Assembly: GCA_944990035.1 (NCBI GenBank)
Contig: CALYLX010000040.1
Coordinates: forward strand, 546,049-610,048
Direction of reading: 5' to 3'
Source of the DNA: Clitopilus passeckerianus
Taxonomy: Eukaryota > Basidiomycota > Agaricomycetes > Agaricales > Entolomataceae
Length of the DNA stretch: 64,000 bases
A model generated the notes under the pieces. The model was given only the letters and a program-made list of their open reading frames with translations, made no database searches and was not told the DNA's origin. This document shows positions 45,708-56,123 of this stretch, piece by piece. The translations under genes were made by a program, and so were the position numbers. Position 1 is the stretch's first letter. Each line of letters begins with the position of its first letter.

Positions 45708-46136
45708 AGCGTGACGGATGATTGAGACTCAGTTACCGAGATCATTAACTACCCTTATCGTCAAAGGTGTATTTTCGCTCGAAAGAATACCGATCTGTGT
45801 CGATTTCAAAGCTTGGGGATGAGTGCCTATTCAATATCGTGTTGATTACGAGGTGAAGATTATGAAAGAGTAAAGCCCTGCAGTGGGGTGGCGTTTCGTC
45901 CGAATGTCCGAAAAAGTGCATCGCCACCTCCATCAAAATGTCTTCCCTCTTCCTCCTCGAACGTTCCTCTGCCGGCAGGCATACAAGACTACGGTAATCA
46001 GCATCATTTGTTGGAAAGCTGAAAATGACTCATTTTTGTGGTTTGTTAGTCTGCAGGCAGTTCTGACTCGAGCTACATCTTTCCCAACGTAGCAGAGGGG
46101 GCATACGCCAGCTTTCCACTATCAAAAAGCTCCAGG
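45708..46136. other. Intergenic, nothing recognised
   Basis: Between NLR3 and the ABC ATPase, both on the plus strand. It must hold the 3' end of one and the promoter of the other; no motif stands out. Confidence 0.4.
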
Positions 46137-48070
46137 ATGCGCATTGTGGTAGGCACCAGCCGTCCAAGCTATATCCTTCGTGGAGGCTCCCAACTTGGAC
46201 GTTCCTACTCTTCAAAGCACCCAAAAATCATTAACATTCCCAAATCCAATATCTACCGCTTTGGTGACTCCAACCGTGCGCGCCCTGTCTTCCGCGACCT
46301 TGATTGGTCAGTCAACGACGATGAAGCATGGGCTGTCGTCGGTAGCGGAAGCGGAGAGAAGGGGATGTTGTTCCAAGTCAGTTTCTTTTCACCGTAGTCC
46401 ATTCAGCTGTAAACTTACATCTCTTATATCCGTATTGTAGCTCCTGCTAGGCCACCTTCGTGCGACTCCTCCGCCTCCGCCTCCAGGCGGACTGTTTCCC
46501 TTTCTTTCGGCTCACGAAGGCCATACATACGACTCCTTCACTTCAATCTCATTTGTGACCTTCTCGCACTCCGCACTCCGCTCAACCTCTGGAGAGTTCT
46601 ATGACTACACAGCTCGTTATGGTGCTGTGCGTGATGAGGACAAGATCACCCTCCGGCAGTCTATGTTTCCTGAAACTATACCTCCGGAGAAATTCGAGGT
46701 CGAGATTCCTAGATTGAAGGACAGCCAGAAACCAACTGTCGAGAGGACAGAGGAGGAAATACGGTTGTTTGAAGATTTGATCGACCAGCTAGAGCTGCGG
46801 AGGTTACTGGATTTACCACTTATTGCATTGAGCAATGGCCAGACTCGGAGAGCGAGAATCGTTAAGGCTATCTTGAAGAAGCCGCAATTGTTGCTACTTG
46901 ACGAGCCGTTAAGTAGGTCGGGTTCTGAGCTGTACATGTTAGATCTTACTAATTATGGCGGTTATAGCTGGTCTAGACGTCCACACCCGCCCCATCTTAC
47001 TGTCGACTCTACGGTCTCTACACGCGTCACGAACACCAAGAGTGATGATGGGCCTCCGCTCCCAGGATACAATCCCAGACTGGATCACTCACTTGGCCTG
47101 GGTCAAAGGGGGCTCAGTTCTAACAGGTCCCAAAGCCGAAGTCCTTGACAAGGCCGGGATTTCGACCACCCCAGTTCACCACCATCCAGCCATACCCGAC
47201 GCGTCCCAACTTTCGAAACCCTCTGATCCAGAGTCGGCCGATGAACAAAATGAGCCCGTTGTCCAACTCTCCAACATTACAATCAAGTATGGCACGCGCA
47301 TAGTTCTAGACAACCTCTCATGGACGATCCGCCGTGGAGACAGGTGGCACCTCCAAGGCTCGAACGGATCCGGCAAAACTACCCTCCTTTCCTTGATCAC
47401 CGGGGATCACCCTCAATCATACACTCAACCAATAACTTCTCTCCTTCTGCACCATCCAACCCATGGCCCTACCCCTCGTAGAAAAATACCTACGCCGGTA
47501 ATTCAGTCTGTCACAGGTGTACTGAGTCCGGAGCTATTTGATGCGTTCCCAAGGAGGGCGAATATGTCAGTCTGGGATGCAGTTGGGACGGGCTTTGACG
47601 GGGGCTTTGTACCCCGCGGGAAGGAGGGTGTTGGCATCGGGGTAAATGGTGTGCTAGGGGAGGAAGTTGTGCAATGGAGGATGAGGAGATGCTGGGAGGT
47701 TTTGGAGAACCTAGGGCCAGCTGCTTGGGACAGCGAAGACGGCCTCTCGCATGTGGATGAAAGTCCCAGCGAATTGACGAAAGACTTCGCCGAGAGAAAA
47801 TTTGTCGACTTGTCAGTGGGTGAACAGCGTTCTGTTCTCCTCATGCGAGCGATTGTGGGGAGGGCACCACTGGTGCTGCTGGACGAGGTTTGGAGTGGCA
47901 TGGACGAGAGGATGGTTGAGAGTGCGAGGAGGTATCTGAGGAGTGCAAAGGGAGTTGGGAAGGATCAGGCGGTGGTGGTTATTACACATTGGGAAGAGGA
48001 GGTTCCATGGGCTGTTGAGGAGGGGTTGAAAAGGGTCAGGTTAGATGCTGGTACTGCAACAGTCATGTAG
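46137..48070 (+). CDS. Soluble twin-domain ABC ATPase (YDR061W-like)
   Basis: Two ABC nucleotide-binding domains and no membrane spans, as in the little-studied yeast YDR061W group and bacterial ModF. Domain 1 has an unusual Walker A, AVVGSGSGEKGMLFQ, then LLLGHLR, signature ALSNGQTRRARIVKAI, Walker B LLLLDEPL and, across an intron, TGLD. Domain 2 has Walker A QGSNGSGKTTLL, signature DLSVGEQRSVLLMRAI, Walker B LVLLDEVWSGMD and switch His in VVITHWEEE. Two introns (donors gtcagt near 46378 and gtaggt near 46913) keep the frame. The N-terminus (MRIVVGTSRPSYILRGGSQL) is basic and hydroxylated and could be a mitochondrial presequence. A decayed copy of its 3' end lies at 51610-51816, beyond NLR5. 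Confidence 0.8.
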
Positions 48071-48394
48071 TCTATTATGTCCACGCCGGCGGCTGCCGTG
48101 TAATCTTCTAGATGGAGAGTTTAGGCGTCCTCGGCGGCTCTGGCCGACCGTGAATCAGCCAAGTCGAAACGCCCAAATAATAATATTCATCTCTCTGTCT
48201 TGACTCTCAGGACTACTTATATCTGATCAGCCGATTCTTTTGAATGTATACGCGTTTTGGACCGTGGACTAAGAAATCTGGCTGAAATTCAACCTACCAT
48301 TCGCTTCTACGTCAACTAATGCTTTAGCCCGGGTACACGATAGCTGTGTTGGAATGAGGCGTTCACGAGTTTGGGCGCCTGTTATGCATCCATC
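48071..48394. other. Intergenic between ABC ATPase and NLR5
   Basis: A 324-bp gap holding the ABC 3' end and the NLR5 upstream region. Nothing further recognised. Confidence 0.4.
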
Positions 48395-51368
48395 ATGTCA
48401 GACTCCGACAGCCATGAATCTGGGTGCTTTCCATGCCGGCGGGGCAAAAAGAAGAGACAGCAGAAGGTTGCTGCAGAAGTACGTTATGCTTGATCACCGC
48501 GAGCAACTCTCTAACTGACCATCCAAGGTGACAGCAAACCCAGTGTGCATTGCGGAACCAAAACAATCCGTGCCTACTACCAAAAGCTATGCTCTCGAAG
48601 CTACGAAGCAGACCATTGAAATCCTGAAAGGTGTTGCTGGCCTCTCCCCCGTCCCTCTCGTCAAAGATATTCTTGAACTTGGCCTCAATATCATCAGCAC
48701 TTGTGAGGTATGCTGATGCCTTGCTTCCGATTCTCCGCTTATCCCGGATATTTCTCTCGTAGGCCATCAACGACGTGCAGAACAAAGTTGCCAACCTAAA
48801 AATCGTATCACCGGTTTCCTTCTCGTCATCGCCAAGTTCATGAAGGACCCTGACAATGAGAAGTCTGCATCCAAGCTAGCGAATGACCTTGACGCCGACC
48901 TTAGTGAACTCAAAGAGTACGTGTTCAACTTGTTGGGATTACTCTAATCTATTCAACCGTTGATGTATAGCTGTCTCGCCTTGATTACCGCCCAACTCAA
49001 CTCTATCAAAGATCAGAACCGACTCCTCACCGGTCTCCTCTCTCAACCTAACCTAGAACTAATCGATGACTGCGAAATTCAGTTTCAAGATCGTATTAGC
49101 CGCTTCCAAGTACGCTTCGTTTGGTTCCTTCGTGACACTTTCTGATCACATCCTCGGATTAGACCCTGCTCGGCCTTCATGCAGCTCAGGATTTGGCTGT
49201 CATTCCGCAGCAGCTAGTCAAATTGTATGGCATAACGGAGCAAATGGCGTCTGACGTTAAAGGAATAGCGTCCGACGTGAAGGATATGCAGCAGAAGAAA
49301 TGGGCCAGGTGGCATGGGGAAGACATCCACTGCCCTTGCAATCATGGAGCACGCGCTCATCCAAAAGCATTTCACCCGAGAGCACAAGTTCTGGGTGCCA
49401 TGTATTATTGCAAATTCCCCCACCAACTTTCTTGCCCTACTGTCAAAACATGTTCGAGCGGAGCGGAAAACAGATGACACCCTTGACAATATTGTCTCCA
49501 GTCTACAAGAGACGACAGATCCTTGTATCATTATTCTCGATAACTTTGAAACTCCATGGCACCCCGTTGAAGGTAGCCAGTATACCATCAAACTGGCTCT
49601 TGAAGCCTTGGATGCCCTTCCACATGTCGCCATTCTCATTACCATGAGATCGGAGTTCAGCCCTTTCGAGAGGTGGAAATGTGAACATCTAGCACAGATC
49701 CAACCCGAAGACTCCCGGAAGATATATACCGCCATCGACACCAGTGCCGCCAACCACCCAGAGCCCGATGAGCTCCTGGATGCGCTCGGACATCTCCCCT
49801 ACGCCATCACCCTGATGGCTTCGAGAGGGAAACGGTCGTTTGCGAACCCGCTACAGCTGCTGCGAGAGTGGAAGGAAATAGGGACCTCCATGTTATCCAA
49901 ACCCGACGAAGGCATCGACCATTCCATCAGTCTCTCAATCGACAGTAATTTTGTCAGCCGCTCCCCCGACGCCATCCGACTTCTCCAGGTGCTGTCGATG
50001 CTACCTGCAGGTGTATACCATGAATACTTGTCGATATGGGCTGAAGGGTGGCGTTCTGAAGCTGTAGATACGCTCCGGGATGCAGCCCTAGTTCTCGCGA
50101 GAGAAGTCGTTGTAGGGCCAACAACGAAGATACATCTCTTCGTGCTCCCAGTCGTCCAGTCACATATGACGCAACATCGTCGTATTCCAGAAGGAGTACA
50201 ACATCAGGTCTTTAACGCCTGTTATCGATTCCTATTGGAGCATAGTGCCACTATACAAGGACCGAATGACTCTCGTTTTCAACAGCATGCTATCCCCATA
50301 ATGTCGCAAGAAACCAATATTCAGGCGCTATTAACGAGGACGATAAAGGATTCCCTCTCTCCCTACCCCTCACCTCCTTACAACGATGCATCGACCATGA
50401 CAACAACAAAGGAACAAATTCGTGCTCTCCTTGCCTTTGCTTGGTATCAACATTGGACCAAGCCCCGTCCAGAGATTGCAGAGCGTTGCCTCACGCTCGC
50501 TAGGAATTACAAAGTCACTCGATATGAAGCAGATGCGCTTTTCTGCTTGGGTTCCATCCGGTGGCTCGTTAACCAGCTTGATGGTTCCCGCGAGGTATTG
50601 ACAAGCGCCCAAGCATTATTTGAGGAGATGGGCGACGAGCTCATGGCACTTCGTTCTGAGCTGATGGATGTCGATTTGGATGTGGAATGGGGTGACTTCA
50701 ACCGTGCAAGGCAGCGCATGGAGAATTGTCGTTCCCGCCGGGGAGATCGCTTTGTCGAGAACCCTGTATGTCGTGCTTGGTTTCTCTACCAGTGGGGCAC
50801 GATGAACTGGGGAGAAGATGGGTTGGCAGATCTTAAGGAAGCACAGCGGTTGTTCGAGGATCTCAATCCGCCCGGCAAGCTCCAGATTGCCCTTTGCAGA
50901 TTAGCCGGTGCGAGGATACATGCTTCCTTGGGGGATACCACAGCAGCGCTTCACGTCATTGATGCATCTATTGCTGGTTTCAATGCACTCTATGGCGAGA
51001 GTCTCACGAGCGAGGATCGCTCTTCCGCAGATTTACTCAAAGGCCGGTTCCTCAAGCTTGCCGATCGCTGGGATGCCGAGCTAGATGCTACCCTCAGGAC
51101 TGCCCTCCTGTCCTATCAGGAGGTGGGCCTTTCTCTTGGGATTGCTCAGTGCCTTGTAGAGTTTGCAGAAATCTACGTCCGAAATAACGACTGGCCTGCC
51201 GCTAAGCTTGCATATGAAGAAGCTATCAAGAAATGCGCCCGCATGGATGATTACACTTCCACTTGGTTGGTGAAGGCGGCACAGCAGAACTTACAATACA
51301 TTGAGTTTGCTGCAGCGGAGGATCCAGCTGGTGTCCCTGTAGCGTTTTGTGTGCCAGATCGACATTGA
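48395..51368 (+). pseudogene. NLR5: decayed MLKL-like/NB-ARC/TPR receptor, paralog of NLR6
   Basis: Exon 1 (48395-48478) encodes GCFPCRRGKKKRQQK and exon 2 (48528-48707) the helix YALEATKQTIEILKGVAGLS, as in NLR6. Exon 3 (from 48763) breaks at 48797-48802, where an A5 run replaces the A6 of NLR6; beyond it the other frame reads RITGFLLVIAKF. The last exon starts with DLAVIPQQLVKLYG, but after DVKDMQQKK it jumps to GPGGMGKTS in another frame. Relative to NLR6 about 63 codons, including the FFGRD segment before the P-loop, are missing near 49298-49300. From there 684 codons stay open, with LDNFETPWHPVEG, GHLPYAITLMA and the TPR-like region, ending AFCVPDRH. The long intact remainder indicates recent inactivation, or a truncated protein starting inside the P-loop. 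Confidence 0.75.
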
Positions 51369-52215
51369 CTTGCACCCTACCATCATGTTGTATATAGTTT
51401 CTTCTCGGCACCTACTCCAGAGCTCCTGTGCTTGTCCTTCTCCCCTGCTTATCATCATGTTATTTATTCACGATTCCCTGCTATATTACTGTTCCAGGAG
51501 TTGTTCTGCTTGTGATGTGGACAAGTTCTGGGAACCACTCGAGTCTACTACATACTTGAATTCCGACAGTCATGTCGACAACCTATGCACGCAATCCGTC
51601 AGAGAAATGATGAAAGAGTTAACAAGGAGGCAATTCGTCGGCCTATCAGTAGGGGCACCGCGCCCTGGAAGCCGTCGTTGGTGCTGTTGGATGAGGGATG
51701 AGTGGGATGGACAAGAGGATGGTTATGAGCGCGAATAGTTATTTGAGGAGTGAGAGGGTGTTGGCCGGGATCAGGGCGCGGTTGTCATCGCGGATTAGGA
51801 GGAAGATCCATGGGGTAATAGGGGACGTTAAGAAAGATCGCTTAGGGAGTGTCAGATCTTCCATTGCATGATCGGACAACAGTGCCTCCTGGCGCTTCTC
51901 TTGACAATCTGTCACTGGCTTTATACCATTTCAGATCAAATAAACCCACGACCCTAACAGAGATGCGTTTACTGCCCCAAGGTTCACTTTGTTGCCGAGG
52001 CCGCAGCACTGCCTTTCCCACCATTTAACAAATATTTGCACTGTTGACATTCACTTCAATCTAAAATGAAGTATCAAGCAGGCCTCATGGCGAAGTCGAG
52101 GCCAGCCCAAGGCTGTTTTTGATGGGACAGCAAATGCATATGTAGCAAACGCTACGACAATAGACGAACAGATACCAATACATACATCTCTCCGGTCCTT
52201 TGAAAAGCCATTGGC
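51369..52215. other. NLR5 3' flank with ABC fragment, and NLR4 upstream region
   Basis: Apart from the ABC-derived fragment listed separately, nothing is recognised. The NLR4 promoter must lie in its last few hundred bases. Confidence 0.4.
51610..51816 (+). pseudogene. Decayed fragment of the ABC ATPase 3' coding region
   Basis: Reads TRRQFVGLSVG where the intact gene at 46137-48070 has AERKFVDLSVG. It then follows that gene at DNA level (ggtgctgttggatgag versus ggtgctgctggacgag, gagaggatggtt versus aagaggatggtt) to the VITHWEEEVPW region, with small gaps and several stops. It covers only about the last 70 codons of domain 2 and cannot be functional. Confidence 0.75.
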
Positions 52216-53969
52216 ATGGACCCTTCCATTTCCTCCAGCACTGGTGGGTCCAAAAGACTAAATATCAACATATATGGTGGCCAGGTGGTCACAGCCGAAA
52301 ACTATCTACAACAAGTTTCCAATCACGATCCTTACCAAGGTGAGTTACAAGTCGGTCCTCCCGTGAAACTTGCCTTACAGGCTTAAACCACATAAAAGCC
52401 AGTAGCCTCCTACCCTTGGAGCTCAGAGTTGCAGCGTCTGCGCTTTACGATTCTGCCGAACGGTGTGACCCTCCGAGATGCCATCCTCAGACCCGTACTG
52501 CAGTGTTACGCAAGATTCGTCGTTGGGCGAGACACAAGCGTGATATTTCCTCACCACCGCTATTATGGTTATCTGGCCCAGTAGGGGCAGGGAAGACGTC
52601 GATTGCCCAGACTCTTGCAGAACACTGGGGAGAGGACGGCGCTCTCGCAGCCACATTCTTTTTCTCAAAAGGCGACAGTCTTCGAGATGCAAAGACTCAC
52701 GTTATCAGTACCATTACACATCAACTCTTACGAGCTTTCCCGGACATCCGTCCCCATCTCGAGAAGGCAATTAGGGATGAACCATTTATTTTCAAAAAAC
52801 ACCTATCAGCGCAGATAGAGGCACTCATAATACATCCTCTACAAGCCGCGTACCCCATCTCCCGTCCCAGGCGTCCTAAAGTCATTATCATCGATGGGCT
52901 GGACGAGTGTCTCGGCCAAGGCTCGCAAAAGGAATTACTGAATGCTTTTGCAATTCTGCTCAATCAACACGACATACCCCTCGTATTACTCATAGCGAGC
53001 CGCCCAGAATACCAGATTAGGGACGCCTTCGCTCGTCCTGATCTGAAACAGCTCACGACCCAATTGGTATTGAATGACGACCTCAACCCAGGCGCAGACA
53101 TTGAAACGTACCTTTCACACAAACTCGATGAAATAAAAGCCAGTTCCTACATACAGGACCAGTCATGGCCCCCTAGACTGGCTATCAAAGCCATCGTAGA
53201 TAAATCTTCTGGCCAGTTCATCTATGCCGCTACGGTGGTCAAGTACATCAGCACTCCTCGCAACGACCCCCGCCACTGCCTTCAAGTCGTTCTCGGAATC
53301 AAAGATCCTGGGAATGATGCGCCTTACAGTCAGCTTGATGCGCTTTATATGCATATACTTGCATCCGTCTCTGCGTCTTCCTACGATTACGCGATGGACA
53401 TTCTTGCTTTCTTGCAGAGTGAGGTGCGGGATGTTTTCCACGCTCGGACACACTCTTACTTAGGAAGCAATACGCCCCTACTACAACGCGTGCTACGAAT
53501 GGATCAAGAGCATCTCTACCGGCACCTTATCGACCTCCATTCTATTCTATTCGTTCCGCCATTGCAAGACCTTCAAACTCAATCCATTCAATTCTACCAT
53601 GCCTCCTTTGGGGAATTCCTAGCCGACTGTCGTCGGTCTGAGAAGTTTTTCCTCGGCCCCGCAGAGGCGCATGCACGAATGGCAGTAAGCTTCTTCAGGC
53701 ATCTGTTGGTTGGCATGTCGTCGCCTTCGGTCGACCTTCACCAGGTCCATTGGCCGGCATTGAAAGATGAAGCTATCCGGCATCTCCAGGAAGCAGCTCC
53801 AAACCATGAACTCAAGGCCTATCTGGATATCACCACAGGATCCTCCAGAGATGACAATGTCAAAAAAGGCATACTAAAAACCCTTGGCATAAATGAATAT
53901 CGACCCAGGCAGGGTCTTTTTGAGGTTCTCCTGGACTGTGACATGCCTCATCGGATTCTAGGCATGTAA
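52216..53969 (+). CDS. NLR4: NACHT protein without sensor repeats
   Basis: 564-residue STAND NTPase in two exons (52216-52339, 52399-53969; intron 59 bp, donor gtgagt). Exon 1 encodes LNINIYGGQVVTAENYLQ, a motif like EIYGGNFKNI of NLR1 and NLR2. Exon 2 begins with ALYDSAERCDPPRCHPQTR, then P-loop GPVGAGKTSIAQTLAEHW, Walker B VIIIDGLDEC, ASRPEYQIRDAF and FYHASFGEFLADC in the winged-helix/C-terminal part. It ends at 53969 without ankyrin, WD or TPR repeats. The neighbours NLR5 and NLR3 lie on the same strand. It is a paralog of NLR3 over the NACHT core but lacks the C-terminal hydrophobic exon. Probable signalling NTPase of the cell-death/self-recognition class; function unproven. Confidence 0.8.
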
Positions 53970-56123
53970 ATCACGATTCCGTCATCTTCGAACTTCACCT
54001 TCGACCGCGCTCATCTTCCGAATCCCGACTCACTTAACCACCGAGCTTTCTCCGATCTTATCATCAACTTCGCTCCCGCATTTCTCCCATCAATTCACCT
54101 CATCCTACTCTACGACTTCCAACAATTCGACCCTCAATCTTACACTACCTCTCAAACTTCTCAAACACGCGTTCCTTGTTCCTCTGGCCGACATCCACGA
54201 TTCCGCCGGATTTAGAACGTCAAACGTCGTTATTCGCACTTCACATGATCGGCGAACCGACTTCCAACCTCGAGGGTCCTCAAGACCCTCATGGTTTGAC
54301 ACTTCTGCGCTAGTAAAATTTCTTTCCTTATCTATTCGATTTATCGGACTATTTTATTCATCGGACATTTCTCACCGAACAAAATCTTTTACTTACCTTC
54401 TAATTCGAGTTTAGTTACCTTACACTTCACCCAATAATCGAACCATGTACATATCTTTATTCCGGTCGAACTACGTGGCATTACCTTCGAGTAGGAATAC
54501 AAGACCTTGTCAGTAGTTGACGGGAATTCATCTTTCGATCCCCCTCGTTCGTCTCGACTTTCCGGCTCAGAATTATTCTGTCTCTCTTCGTTCTTTTCTC
54601 TCTCTCTCTTCGCTCACCTTCGAACAGCTGCCCATTGCTGTTCTTAGCATCTTCGACAGCACATCCTGCGTTCGTCGAATTTGTACCTCACTTCGACCTA
54701 CGACCGTCCCTTCGTCGTGGCCTTCGGAGTAGTTCACTGAAACCAATCGCATTCACAACTACGCGATTGAAGCTAGTCGTACAGCTCTTCTAGCGTACAC
54801 ATACTAGCAAGGACCGCACTAGTCAACTGCAATCATAAGACCGAAGTTCTTCGCTACTTAACGGTAAGTAGGCTGCCGATTAATGATTTGGTGCCTCTGA
54901 ATGCTGACAATATCCTACTACTCAGTACTGTATAAACGCTCAGCACCAGGGAGTTGCTCAACGGATGATACGGAAGGTGAAGCTCGTTCACCATCATATC
55001 CGAACATATCTGGAATCTCGGGCCTGCAAAGGTGATCTTTGTGCTCGGCATTGGTACAGGACAAGAAAATAGATAAACCCGTACTCGTAGCCTACTACAG
55101 TATGCCAACAGCCGGATCCCGCCGATAGCAATGGTTTCTGATTATTCATGCTATTCTATATCCGGTACCATACCATTCGCCAAATAGGCTTCTACAAGAT
55201 GCAGGAGTTGATCGTTATACCGATAGTGAATCATTAGTTAGGGGTTTCGCTCAAAGCTTCCTGGTTGTCAATGGTGACAGCTTCAAAGGTGCATTTTGAC
55301 ATTCCATGATACTAAGCCTCGCGTTTTCAAGCGTACTGAGCTGGAGGGATGAATGAATTCAAGGTAATCCGGCAAGAAATGTACCATTTAGCCGGGCGTG
55401 CGTCGGACGAGTATATGCTGAAAAAATCCTAGTTTCCTGCCATACATTTGGTTCAAGAGGGATCTGCACCTCAGCTCCACGACATCATGACGACGGATGA
55501 CTCTTAAACCACCTCGTAATGACGCTCTCCTGTGGGCACGCGGTTGACTCAACCACTTTTCCTTCTCTTTTACCCTGCTCGTACATCGTCCGGCAGCACT
55601 CGTATAGTCTTCGAACATGCTCGTCACATTTCTCCGGGGTGTACGTGTTCTTTCCTAGGCATGTTTGTAGGTCGCAGGCTTGGACAGCGATTTCGTTAGA
55701 TGGAGGTGTTGGTCTATGGGATGTATTCTGCAGCTCACCTTCAGCTTGACATAATTGCGACTAGAATAACGTTAGCCTGAAGGTTACTGATTGGTTCTTA
55801 CGGCGAAATTCGAAGAGAAATGCTCACCTTGGACATGGTGGTAACGATGAGAGAAACGAAGGCAACTCCGAGCCCAGTCTCCAGATGATCAAGGGTGCTG
55901 TGACGTAAGTTTCGGTTAATCAACATTAATGAATTGTTAACGGAGCTTTTCTTGCGGCGCTTGTTCGAGCGCCCAAAGCGTAACCGACTCTGACGAAATG
56001 CTCGACTAACGGAGTCTTGTGCTTGGGCAGTGAGAGATGTTAAAGGATTCTATCAAATAGACAACACAGGTATTGGTGCTAGAGGTAGACGAGGACGGTA
56101 TGAAAACAGCTCAGTAGAGCCTA
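53970..56123. other. Gene-poor stretch; first 800 bp strongly G-depleted on the plus strand
   Basis: From 53975 to about 54770 the plus strand is rich in C, T and A, with G found mostly in CG (frequent TTCGA, CGACTT, CATCTTCC). Downstream composition is normal. No open frame is supported and no terminal repeats or primer-binding site can be shown by eye. It could be a worn retroelement leader or LTR, or simply a skewed untranslated region of NLR4. Confidence 0.35.

Noticed and set aside
48395..51368. Reading NLR5 as an intact gene using extra introns
   Set aside because: No GT-AG pair reconciles the A-run frame shift at 48800 or the jump into GPGGMGKTS at 49300; comparison with NLR6 shows true sequence loss.
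55388..55749. Opposing short frames around 55500
   Set aside because: Each overlaps the other, neither shows a motif, and no exon structure can be built.
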